From the NCBI GenBank assembly GCA_035565615.1, contig DATMSB010000062.1, forward strand, positions 28,590 through 92,589: a DNA stretch of 64,000 nt, read 5' to 3'. The notes beneath the pieces are model-generated. The model did not search any database and was not told where the DNA came from. It saw nothing but the letters and a program-made list of their open reading frames with translations. This stretch comes from Vulgatibacter sp035565615 (GTDB taxonomy: Bacteria; Myxococcota; Myxococcia; Myxococcales; Vulgatibacteraceae). Position 1 is the first letter of the stretch. The number at the start of each line of letters is the position of its first letter. Positions 49,715-58,211 of the stretch are shown here, one piece after another. The position numbers and the translations under genes were made by a program.

Positions 49715-52700
49715 ATGGATCCGATCAAGACCCTCATCAATCGGCCGATCTTCACCTCGATGTTGATCTGCTCGCTGCTGGTCTTCGGCCTCTTCGCCTT
49801 CCCGAGGATGGGCGTCGACCAGCTCCCCGACGTCGAGTTCCCGGTGGTGACGGTGACCGTGGTCCGCCCCGGCGCCGATCCGGAGAGCATGGAGCGCGAC
49901 GTCGCCGACCCGCTCGAGGAGGTGATCAACACCCTCTCGGGGCTCGAGGTCCTCCGGTCGATCAACGTCGAGAGCGTCACCCAGATCATCGTCCAGTTCG
50001 AGCTGGGCAAGGACGTCGACGTCGCCGCGCAGGAGGTCCGCGACAAGGTCCAGTCGCAGCTCTCGAAGCTCCCCCCCGAGATCGAGACGCCGATCGTGGA
50101 CAAGTTCGACATCGGCGCGGCCCCCATCATGACCCTCGCCCTCTCCGGCCCGATCCCGGTCGAGGAGCTCACCCGGATCGCCGAGGACGAGGTGAAGCCC
50201 ATGCTGCAGCAGCAGCGGGGCGTGGGCTCGATCGAACTCGTCGGCGGTCGGGAGCGCGAGATCCGGGTCGAGGTGGACCCCGATCGCCTCCGCGGCTACG
50301 GCCTCGCCGTCACGGACGTCGCCGCCGCGCTCAACGCGCAGAACATCGACATCCCCGGCGGCCGCACGGAGGAACCCGGACGCGAGCGCACCGTCAAGCT
50401 CACCTCCCAGGTGCGCAGCGTCGACGAGGTCCGCAACCTCGTCATCCCGGTGCCGACACCGGTGCCGGTGCGGATCCAGGACGTCGCCAACGTCATCGAC
50501 GGCCCCGAGGAGGCCCGCTCCGCGGCCACCTTCGGCGGCGAGAGCGCCGTCGCGCTGGTGGTGCGCAAGCAGTCGGGCGCCAACACCGTGGCCGTGGCGG
50601 AGGCGATCAAAGACGAGCTGCCCAGGGTCGCCTCGAGGCTCCCGGAGGGACTCCGCCTCGAGATGGTGAACGACGGCGCGAAGTTCATCCGCAGCTCGAT
50701 CCACGCCGTGCAGGAGGACCTGCTGGTGGGCGGCATCCTCGCCGTGCTGATCGTGCTCTTCTTCCTGCGCAACGGCAGGTCGACGATCATCTCGGCGCTG
50801 GCGCTCCCCACCTCGGTGATCGGCACCTTCGCGGTGATGAAGGCGCTCGACTTCACCTTCAACAACATCACCATGCTGGCGCTGACGCTCTCGATCGGCC
50901 TCCTGATCGACGACGCGATCGTGGTGATCGAGAACATCGTCCGTCACCTGGAGGAGGGCGCGTCCGCCTTCCGGGCCGCCCTGGAGGGCACCAAGGAGAT
51001 CGCCCTCGCCGTCTTCGCCGTCACCCTCTCCATCGTCGCCGTCTTCATCCCGGTGGCGTTCATGGAGGGGATGGTGGGGCAGTTCTTCTACCAGTTCGGC
51101 GTCACGGTCGCGGTGGCCGTCTCCATCTCATTCTTGGTCTCGCTCACCCTCACCCCGATGCTCTCGGCGAGGCTCCTCGGTGGTCACGGCGAGCCGGGGC
51201 GGATCTCCAAGGCGATCGAGCGCGGCTTCAACCGGATCGAGCAGCTATACCGCCGGGCCCTCGCCGTGATGCTGCGGCGCCGGGGCGTGGTGATCGCCGG
51301 CGCCGTCCTCGTGCTCGTCGCCACCCTGGGGATGGCCCGGTTCATCAAGTCCACCTTCATCCCCGAGCAGGACATGGGCTACTTCAAGGTCGCCGTGGAG
51401 CTGCCCATCGGCTCCAACCTCCCGGCGACCCAGGAGGTCCTCGCGGATCTCGAGCGGCAGATCGCCGGGATCCCGGGGGTGGAGAACCAGTTCGTCACCG
51501 TGGGCGGCGACGCCCAGGAGATGGTGAACAAGGGCCAGATCCTGGTGAACCTCGCCCCGAGCGCCGCGCGCGACTACAGCCAGGAGGAGATCAAGCAGTA
51601 CCTGCGCGAGACCCTCGTGTACCCGTCGAACGTGCTGCTCAGCGTGCAGGACTACTCGAGCGTCGGCGGCGGCCCCGCGCAGAAGATCCAGTTCAACGTG
51701 CGCGGCACCGACTGGGACGAGGTGCTCGCCTCCGCCAGCCGGGTCGAGGCGGCGCTCCGGGAGAGCCCGATGTTCGTGGACGTCGACTCCACCTACCGCA
51801 CGGGCAAGCCGCAGCTCGACGTGATCCTCGACCGCGACCGGGCCGCCGCGCTGGGGATCCCCGCGGCCACGGTGGGGCAGGCGCTGCGGGCCTTCATGGG
51901 AGGCGACAAGGTCGCCGAGTTCCGGGACGGCGGGAAGACCTACGAGATCAAGATCCGACTTCCGCCCGACGTCCTCGGCGACGAGGGGAAGATCGGCGCC
52001 CTCACGGTGCGCGCGGCCAACGGCCAGCTCGTGGAGCTCCGCAACCTCGCGGAGGTGAGGCCGGGCGAGGGGCCCACCCAGATCGATCGCCAGTCCCGGG
52101 AGCGGCAGGTGACGCTGCTCGCAGACATGGCGGCCGGCTACGGCCTCAGCGAGGGCATGGCCTTCCTCACCGACTTCGCCGAGGAGAACCTGCCCAAGAG
52201 CGTGATCGCCGAGTTCGACGGCCAGGCGAAGGAGCTGGGGCGCACGGCCATCTCGTTCGTCACCGCGCTGCTCCTCGGGATCATCCTCGTCTACATGATC
52301 CTCGCGGCGCAGTTCGAGAGCCTGCTCGATCCCTTCACCATCATGATGTCCCTGCCGTTCGCCGTGATCGGCGCCCTCGGCGCGCTCTTCCTCACCGGCG
52401 AGTTCCTGTCGATGTTCGCGATGATCGGCATGATCATGCTGATGGGCCTGGTGACGAAGAACGGCATCCTGCTGGTGGACTTCACCAACCAGCTCCGGGC
52501 CCGGGGCAAGAGCACCCACGACGCGCTGATGGAGGCGGGGCCGATTCGGCTCCGGCCCATCCTGATGACGACGGTGGCGATGATCGCCGGCATGATCCCG
52601 CTGGCGATCGCGTCGGGCGACGGCTCCGAGGTCCGCAACGGCATGGCGGTGGCCATCATCGGCGGCCTCGTCACCTCCACGGTGCTCACCCTCGGCGTGG

Positions 52701-52798
52701 TGCCGGTGGTGTACTCCCTCCTCGACTCCGCGAAGAACCGCGTGACCCGCCGCTTCAAGAAGAAGGCCGGCGTCCTCGCCGACGACCTGGCCGCCTGA
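49715..52798 (+). CDS. RND-family inner-membrane efflux pump (AcrB/MexB-like, HAE1)
   Basis: A 1027-residue proton-driven pump with the usual 12 helices and two large periplasmic loops. N-terminus INRPIFTSMLICSLLVFGLFAF; the proton-relay acidic pair appears in LSIGLLIDDAIVVIENI (helix 4), with the partner Lys/Thr region in GMIMLMGLVTKNGILLVDF (helix 10). The family's typical length is 1020-1050. Substrates cannot be told from sequence; a multidrug role is the default. Confidence 0.95.
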   Translation: MDPIKTLINRPIFTSMLICSLLVFGLFAFPRMGVDQLPDVEFPVVTVTVVRPGADPESMERDVADPLEEVINTLSGLEVLRSINVESVTQIIVQFELGKDVDVAAQEVRDKVQSQLSKLPPEIETPIVDKFDIGAAPIMTLALSGPIPVEELTRIAEDEVKPMLQQQRGVGSIELVGGREREIRVEVDPDRLRGYGLAVTDVAAALNAQNIDIPGGRTEEPGRERTVKLTSQVRSVDEVRNLVIPVPTPVPVRIQDVANVIDGPEEARSAATFGGESAVALVVRKQSGANTVAVAEAIKDELPRVASRLPEGLRLEMVNDGAKFIRSSIHAVQEDLLVGGILAVLIVLFFLRNGRSTIISALALPTSVIGTFAVMKALDFTFNNITMLALTLSIGLLIDDAIVVIENIVRHLEEGASAFRAALEGTKEIALAVFAVTLSIVAVFIPVAFMEGMVGQFFYQFGVTVAVAVSISFLVSLTLTPMLSARLLGGHGEPGRISKAIERGFNRIEQLYRRALAVMLRRRGVVIAGAVLVLVATLGMARFIKSTFIPEQDMGYFKVAVELPIGSNLPATQEVLADLERQIAGIPGVENQFVTVGGDAQEMVNKGQILVNLAPSAARDYSQEEIKQYLRETLVYPSNVLLSVQDYSSVGGGPAQKIQFNVRGTDWDEVLASASRVEAALRESPMFVDVDSTYRTGKPQLDVILDRDRAAALGIPAATVGQALRAFMGGDKVAEFRDGGKTYEIKIRLPPDVLGDEGKIGALTVRAANGQLVELRNLAEVRPGEGPTQIDRQSRERQVTLLADMAAGYGLSEGMAFLTDFAEENLPKSVIAEFDGQAKELGRTAISFVTALLLGIILVYMILAAQFESLLDPFTIMMSLPFAVIGALGALFLTGEFLSMFAMIGMIMLMGLVTKNGILLVDFTNQLRARGKSTHDALMEAGPIRLRPILMTTVAMIAGMIPLAIASGDGSEVRNGMAVAIIGGLVTSTVLTLGVVPVVYSLLDSAKNRVTRRFKKKAGVLADDLAA

Positions 52799-52818
52799 AA
52801 CGACGCAACCCCCCTCGT

Positions 52819-52837
52819 CCCCCGCCCGTCGCGGGGG
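52819..52837 (+). terminator. Hairpin between pump and outer-membrane channel genes
   Basis: CCCCCGC (52819-52825) pairs with GCGGGGG (52831-52837) across CCGTC. It is 20 bases after the pump stop and 48 before the channel gene, so it is more likely a message-stabilising or attenuating stem than a full terminator. Confidence 0.45.
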
Positions 52838-52884
52838 CGAAGGCGGCGGGCGTGAGCGCGCCCGCCCCTCGAAAGAGCCAGCAC

Positions 52885-54369
52885 ATGAGCCCGGTCCGTC
52901 ACCTCCTCCTCACGCTGCTCCTCGCGCCCGTTCCCGCCCTCGCCCAGGAAGAGCCTCCCTCGCGGGTGGGCAACGAGGAGCCGGGCGTGTCCGCCCGCCG
53001 GGAGGAGGGGCTCCCGAGCCTGGACATCGGCACCACGCCCGCCGACGTGATCCCGGACGCGGGGGCGCGGGTGATCACCCTGGAGGAGATGCTGCAGCGG
53101 GCCCAGGCCTTCGGTGGCAACCAGGATCTGGTGGTGCTGCGCGAGCAGGTCGTGCAGGCCCACGACAACGTCACCAGGGCGTGGTCGGCGCTGCTCCCCA
53201 ACGTGAACGCGGCGTTCGCCTACACACGCAACTCCCACGCGGCGACGATCCCCTTCCCGAACTTCCAGGCGGGGTTCCAGCCCTCCGGCCAGACCACGCC
53301 GGAGGGGGGCGAGATCCTGGTGCCGGTGGAGACGATCGACGTCTCCATCCAGCAGCTCGACCAGCTCAGCGCCGTCGGGACCGCGTCGATGCCGCTGCTG
53401 CTCATGCCGGCGTACTTCGGGATCTCCTCCGCGAAGAAGGGCGTCACCGCCGCCGAGCAGAGCACCACCTTCGCCCGCAACGAGATCGTCCTCGGGATCG
53501 CCCAGGCGTACTACGGGGCGGTGGCGAGCCGCCGCCTCATCGAGGTCTCCTACTCCCAGGTGCAGGTGCAGAAGGAGCAGGAGCGGGTGGCGAAGGCGCA
53601 GTTCGAGGCGGGCCAGGCGCCCAAGGTGAACTGGCTGCGCGCGTCGGTGTCGCGGATCGCCGCCGAGCAGGATCTGGTGCGCGCCCAGAACTCCTACGTG
53701 TCGACCAAGCTCGCGCTCCAGCAGCTCACCGGCGTACAGGAGCCCTTCGACGTGGCGCCCCCGGCGCCGGTGGAGGCTCCCGAGGGCGGCGTGGACACGC
53801 TGGTCCAGGTGGGCCTCGAGAACCGGCAGGATCTGGCGGCGAGCCGCACCGCCGTGGAGATCGCCCGGCGGACGCTGCAGTCCAACTACTGGCAGTTCGC
53901 GCCGGTGATCTCCGCGCAGGGCCAGTACGTGTGGGCGAACGTCTCCGGCTTCACCGGGGCGAACACGAACTGGGCGGTGACCCTCACCGCGAGCCTGAAC
54001 ATCTTCGACGGCGGCCTCCGCTACGCGAACCTGCGCGACGCGCGCTCGCTGAAGCGCCAGGCGGAGGCGCGGAACATCAGCCTCGCCCGCACGGTGAAGC
54101 AGGACGTCGAGACCTCCCTGCTGAGCCTGGAGAGCGCCCGCGCGAACCTGGTGAAGGCCGAGGAGCAGGCGCGGCTCGCCGCCGAGAACGCCGAGCTGGT
54201 GCGGGCCCAGTACGACGCTGGCGTCGCTACCTACCTCGACGTGGTGGACGCGCTCGGCGCCCTCTTCGCCTCGCAGGTCTCGGCGGTGACGAACCAGCTC
54301 AACGTCCAGGTGGCCTCGCTGCAGCTCAGCCGCGCCATCGGAAAGTTGGGCGTCTCGCAGTTCCCCTGA
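52885..54369 (+). CDS. TolC-family outer-membrane efflux channel
   Basis: A 494-residue exported protein (signal peptide to about residue 22, PALAQ). Two OEP repeats: long coiled-coil helices (for example the LIEVSYSQVQVQKEQERVAK region and its second-half counterpart) and barrel strands. NIFDGGLRYANLRDA and AQYDAGVATYLDVVDA are typical of the family. Third member of the tripartite efflux system; 86 bases after the pump gene. The 265 bases that follow contain no gene. Confidence 0.92.
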   Translation: MSPVRHLLLTLLLAPVPALAQEEPPSRVGNEEPGVSARREEGLPSLDIGTTPADVIPDAGARVITLEEMLQRAQAFGGNQDLVVLREQVVQAHDNVTRAWSALLPNVNAAFAYTRNSHAATIPFPNFQAGFQPSGQTTPEGGEILVPVETIDVSIQQLDQLSAVGTASMPLLLMPAYFGISSAKKGVTAAEQSTTFARNEIVLGIAQAYYGAVASRRLIEVSYSQVQVQKEQERVAKAQFEAGQAPKVNWLRASVSRIAAEQDLVRAQNSYVSTKLALQQLTGVQEPFDVAPPAPVEAPEGGVDTLVQVGLENRQDLAASRTAVEIARRTLQSNYWQFAPVISAQGQYVWANVSGFTGANTNWAVTLTASLNIFDGGLRYANLRDARSLKRQAEARNISLARTVKQDVETSLLSLESARANLVKAEEQARLAAENAELVRAQYDAGVATYLDVVDALGALFASQVSAVTNQLNVQVASLQLSRAIGKLGVSQFP

Positions 54370-54634
54370 AGGCGAGGCGCCCTCCGCCCCTCGCGTTCGC
54401 GGCCTCGTGGCCACGGCGTGTTCGGCAGGAGCGCGGCGTCGATCGGGCGCTCCCGAGGCGCCCGCGCCGAGGCCGCGAGGGCGCCGGCCGCCATGCGTTC
54501 GCCGCCTTGCAGTCGAGCCGGTGCCGCCGCGCGCCTGCCATCCTCGTGCGATTGCCCCTCCTGCCCGTGGGCACTAGATTGCCCCGCTTCCGCGTGGGGC
54601 CATTCCGCTCCCACGCCCGAGGGAGCGTTCGAGC

Positions 54635-56008
54635 ATGGCAGGCGTCAATCCGCAGATCTTCCGTGAGTACGACATCCGCGGTCTCGTGGACCGGGACCTC
54701 CACGACGACAGCGTGGCCCTGATCGCCCGGGGCTTCGCCCGCATGGTGCGCGACGCGGGCGGAAAGCGGGTCGTGCTGGGGCGCGACTGCCGCGAGTCGT
54801 CCACCCGCTTTCGCGGCGTCTTCGAGCGGGCGCTGAACGAGTGCGGCGTCGACGTGCTCGACATCGGCGTGGTGCCCACGCCGCTGACCTACTTCGCCGC
54901 CAACACGCTCCCGGACGTGGACGGCATGGTGATGATCACCGGCTCCCACAACCCGCCCGAGTACAACGGCTTCAAGATCGGCCTGGGCAAGACCACCCTC
55001 CACGGCAGCGAGATCCAGCAGCTCTTGCGGATCGTGCAGGCGGGCGAGTTCCACACGGGCCAGGGCAGGACCACGGTGGTGGATCTCCTCGGCGCCTACC
55101 AGGAGAAGGTCCTCTCGTCGCTGCGGCTGGGGAGCCGGCGACCGAAGGTCGTGGTCGACGCGGGCAACGGCGTGGGCGGCATCACCGCCATGCCCCTCTA
55201 CCGCGCCATGGGCTTCGAGCCCGACGGGCTCTTCCTGGAGCCGGACGGCACCTTCCCCAACCACCACCCCGATCCCACCGTGGAGGAGAACCTCGAGGAC
55301 CTGCGCCGGCGCGTCCTCGAGACCGGGGCGGGCGTGGGGATCGCCTTCGACGGCGACGCCGACCGCATCGGCGTGGTCGACGAGAAGGGCAACGTCCTCT
55401 GGGGCGACCAGCTCATGATCCTCTTCTCCCGTGAGGTGCTGCAGGAGGAGCCCGGCGCCGCGATCGTCGGCGAGGTGAAATGCTCCCAGACCATGTACGA
55501 CGACATCGAGCGGTACGGCGGCAAGCCGGTGATGTGGAAGGCCGGCCACTCGCTGATCAAGGCGAAGATGAAGGAGACGAACGCGGCGCTCGCCGGCGAG
55601 ATGAGCGGCCACGTCTTCTTCAAGAACCGCTGGTTCGGCTTCGACGACGGCGTGTACGCGGGCGCGCGGCTCCTCGAGATCCTGAGCCGCGAGGAGCGCC
55701 CGCTCTCGGCGCTGCTCGCCGACGTGCCGAAGACCTTCGCGTCGCCGGAGATCCGCCGGGACGCCGGCACGGAGGATCGCAAGTTCGAGCTGGTGCGCCG
55801 GGCCACCGAGCACTTCCGGGAGGAGGGGTACGACGTGATCGACGTCGACGGCGCCCGCGTGGTCTTCGACGACGGCTTCGGCCTGGTGCGGGCCTCGAAC
55901 ACCCAGCCGATCCTGGTGCTGCGCTTCGAGGCGAAGACCGAGGCGCGCCTGAAGGAGATCGAGGCGCTCTTCGAGCGCACCCTCGCCTCGCTGGAGAAGG
56001 ACCTCTAG
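54635..56008 (+). CDS. Phosphomannomutase / phosphoglucomutase (AlgC/ManB type)
   Basis: A 457-residue alpha-D-phosphohexomutase. N-terminal FREYDIRGLVD, phosphoserine loop MITGSHNPPEYNGFK, metal loop FDGDADRIGVVD, sugar loop GEMSGHVFF and phosphate loop VRASNTQP (family: RPSGTEP or RASNTQP). The RASNTQP form is the one of PMM/PGM enzymes such as AlgC. Converts mannose-6-phosphate to mannose-1-phosphate for ManC, and glucose phosphates likewise. The ROK kinase follows after 3 bases. Confidence 0.94.
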   Translation: MAGVNPQIFREYDIRGLVDRDLHDDSVALIARGFARMVRDAGGKRVVLGRDCRESSTRFRGVFERALNECGVDVLDIGVVPTPLTYFAANTLPDVDGMVMITGSHNPPEYNGFKIGLGKTTLHGSEIQQLLRIVQAGEFHTGQGRTTVVDLLGAYQEKVLSSLRLGSRRPKVVVDAGNGVGGITAMPLYRAMGFEPDGLFLEPDGTFPNHHPDPTVEENLEDLRRRVLETGAGVGIAFDGDADRIGVVDEKGNVLWGDQLMILFSREVLQEEPGAAIVGEVKCSQTMYDDIERYGGKPVMWKAGHSLIKAKMKETNAALAGEMSGHVFFKNRWFGFDDGVYAGARLLEILSREERPLSALLADVPKTFASPEIRRDAGTEDRKFELVRRATEHFREEGYDVIDVDGARVVFDDGFGLVRASNTQPILVLRFEAKTEARLKEIEALFERTLASLEKDL

Positions 56009-56011
56009 GCC

Positions 56012-56983
56012 ATGTCCTCCCGCGCCTCGATCGCCCTCGGCTGCGACCTGGGCGCGACCAACCTGCGGGTGGCCGCGGTGCAGCCGGACGGCAAGTTGCT
56101 CTCCTCGATCCGCCGCAAGCTCGAGGATCGGGCGCCGGAGGTGGTGGCCGACGAGCTCGCGGAAGGGGCGGAAGAGGTCCTGCGGATCGTGGGCGCCTCC
56201 CTCGAGGACGTGCGGGCCGTGGGCGTCGGCGTGGCCGGTCAGGTCCTCGGCCGTTCGGGGCTGGTGCTCGTCGGCCCCAACCTGGGCTGGCGCGACGTCG
56301 CCTTCGGGGATCTGGTGGAGGCGCGCTTCTCCCGCCACGTGCGGGTGGTCAACGACCTGTCGGCGGCGGCGTGGGGCGAGGCGTCCGTGGGCGCGGCGCA
56401 GGGCGCCACCGACGTGCTCCTGGTCTTCGCGGGCAGCGGCGTGGGCGGCGGGATGATCCTGGACGGCAGGCTCTACGAGGGGCCGGGCGGCCTCGCCGGC
56501 GAGATCGGCCACGTCAAGGTGGTGCGGGGCGGCCGCCCCTGCGGCTGCGGCCAGAACGGCTGCCTCGAGGCGTACGCCGGCGGCCACAACATCGCGACGC
56601 GCGTGCGCGAGCTGGCGGCCCAGGGCAAGGCGCAGGCGATCGTGAGGGCGGCGGGCGGCGTCGAGGAGCGCCTGGGCGGCCCCGCCCTCGAGGCCGCGGC
56701 GGAGGCGGGCGACCCGGAGGCGACCGCCATCCGGGAGGAGATCGCCTCCTACCTCGGCATCGCCATCGCCAACGCCGTCACCCTCCTGAACCCGCAGCAG
56801 TTCATCCTCGGCGGCGGGGTGCTGATGGGGATGGCCGGCCTCAAGGCGAGCGTCCTCGCCTGGATCTCCCGGGCGGGCGGGCCCGAGCAGGTCGCCCGCA
56901 TGTCGATCCACGATCCCTCGCTGGGCGACGACGCCGGCGTGATCGGCGCGGCGCTCCTGGCCCTCGGCGGCGCGTCGGCTTGA
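56012..56983 (+). CDS. ROK-family sugar kinase (glucokinase-like)
   Basis: A 323-residue kinase. ATP-binding DLGATNLRVA at the N-terminus, catalytic Asp in VVNDLSAAAWGE, glycine motif FAGSGVGGGMILDG, ROK signature GGLAGEIGHVKV and the zinc site PCGCGQNGCLEAY. Phosphorylates glucose or a related sugar at C6, feeding the adjacent mutase. No DNA-binding domain, so an enzyme rather than a NagC-like repressor. Confidence 0.92.
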   Translation: MSSRASIALGCDLGATNLRVAAVQPDGKLLSSIRRKLEDRAPEVVADELAEGAEEVLRIVGASLEDVRAVGVGVAGQVLGRSGLVLVGPNLGWRDVAFGDLVEARFSRHVRVVNDLSAAAWGEASVGAAQGATDVLLVFAGSGVGGGMILDGRLYEGPGGLAGEIGHVKVVRGGRPCGCGQNGCLEAYAGGHNIATRVRELAAQGKAQAIVRAAGGVEERLGGPALEAAAEAGDPEATAIREEIASYLGIAIANAVTLLNPQQFILGGGVLMGMAGLKASVLAWISRAGGPEQVARMSIHDPSLGDDAGVIGAALLALGGASA

Positions 56984-57047
56984 CGCGAGCGCTGCGCGCG
57001 GTGGGCGCCTCGCCCTTCAGGGGAAGACGCCGTCCGTGTGAGCGGCG

Positions 57048-58211
57048 CTACTCGCGCAGCCGCAGCTCCCGGGTGACCCAGTCGACGCCGCCGCGGCCGT
57101 CGCGGACCACGGCCCAGACGAAGACGCGCTTGCTGGCGGGGATGGGATCGTCCTTGGCGTCGGTGGGCGCCTGGAACTCGACGGGCTCGCCGGTGCCGCG
57201 GGTGCGCCGCTTCTCGAGGGTGCCGGCGCTGGCGAACCACGAGTAGGTCCAGAGCTCCTCGACCGCCTCGAGGGGCGCGCCCTCCGCGTCCAGGCGGGTG
57301 TAGCGCTGCCGCACCTCGGTCGCGATGGGGCGCAGGTCGACGGCGGCGCCGGGCCGGATCCGCGCCTCCGTCGGCACGGGATCGCCCACCACCTCGGGGA
57401 TCGGCTTGCCGCTTCGGGAGACGCCGTCGATCGCAGGGTTCACGTTCACATCGTCGGGCGCATCGGGGCCGCGGATCTGCACCCGCTTCACGGCGGTGAC
57501 GCTCTCGCGCTCGTCGAGGAGCCTCCCCAGGTGCTCCCCCGCCCCGGCCGCGATGGCGCAGGGTTCGGTCGCGTCCACCTCGGTCAGGAGCTCGCCCGGG
57601 GAAGCCGCCACCGCGACCGCGACGATCATCGCCTGGATGCCGCGGGTGCGGACGGGGTGGCCGGCGGGGAGGCCGGCGAGATCGGTTCCCTCCGGGACCT
57701 CGTAGACGGGGGGCGGGAGCTCCGTGGGCACGCCGTCGACCTCGACGACGATCGGCTCGCAGCCCCGCCCCTGGGCGCAGACCTCGAGGCCGGCGAAGCG
57801 CATCGGGGCGTCTCCCACGCCGCCGCCCTGCCCGGGCGGCGCGCAGAGAGACGCCGCCGCCGCCCTCGCCATCGCGCCGTCGACTTTCAGGTTGGCGAGG
57901 GCGGTGCAGCCGCTGGCGTTGGGGTCGAGGGGATCGGGCGTGCAGGAGAGGTAGAGGACCGTCGCCTCCCGCGAGGGATCGTCGAGCGCCGCCGGATCGG
58001 CGACGAGCGCGCGCAGCCGCGTGGACGAGGGGAGGGACGCGGGCTCGCCGCCGGGAGGGATCAGCTCCGGCTCGTCGGCGCGGACGGCGAGCACGCGTAG
58101 GGAGTCGACGTAGGAGGCGGGCTTGAAGGTCTCGCCGCAGCCGCTGGCCGCCGCGAGCATCGTGACGAGCGCCGCAGCGGACGCGAGAGACGCGCGCCGA
58201 TCAGTACTCAT
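57048..58211 (-). CDS. Hypothetical lipoprotein downstream of the TonB receptor
   Basis: A 387-residue protein with a clear lipoprotein signal (LAAASGC, Cys near residue 25). The remainder has no recognised domain; it begins KPASYVDSLRVLAVRADEPELIPPGG, a pattern I associate with uncharacterised myxobacterial lipoproteins, and has several scattered Cys (CTPDPLDPNASGC, VCAQGRGC, EPCAIA) likely to form disulfides. It overlaps the TonB receptor end by 11 bases, so it is probably a surface or periplasmic partner of that receptor. Confidence 0.75.
   Translation of the reverse strand: MSTDRRASLASAAALVTMLAAASGCGETFKPASYVDSLRVLAVRADEPELIPPGGEPASLPSSTRLRALVADPAALDDPSREATVLYLSCTPDPLDPNASGCTALANLKVDGAMARAAAASLCAPPGQGGGVGDAPMRFAGLEVCAQGRGCEPIVVEVDGVPTELPPPVYEVPEGTDLAGLPAGHPVRTRGIQAMIVAVAVAASPGELLTEVDATEPCAIAAGAGEHLGRLLDERESVTAVKRVQIRGPDAPDDVNVNPAIDGVSRSGKPIPEVVGDPVPTEARIRPGAAVDLRPIATEVRQRYTRLDAEGAPLEAVEELWTYSWFASAGTLEKRRTRGTGEPVEFQAPTDAKDDPIPASKRVFVWAVVRDGRGGVDWVTRELRLRE

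Noticed and set aside
48946..54369. A single open frame of about 1800 codons across the adaptor, pump and channel genes
   Set aside because: Only its last 494 codons (from 52885) code for a recognisable protein, the TolC-like channel. The rest is the shadow of the RND pump and adaptor, Arg/Gly/Ala-rich without domains.
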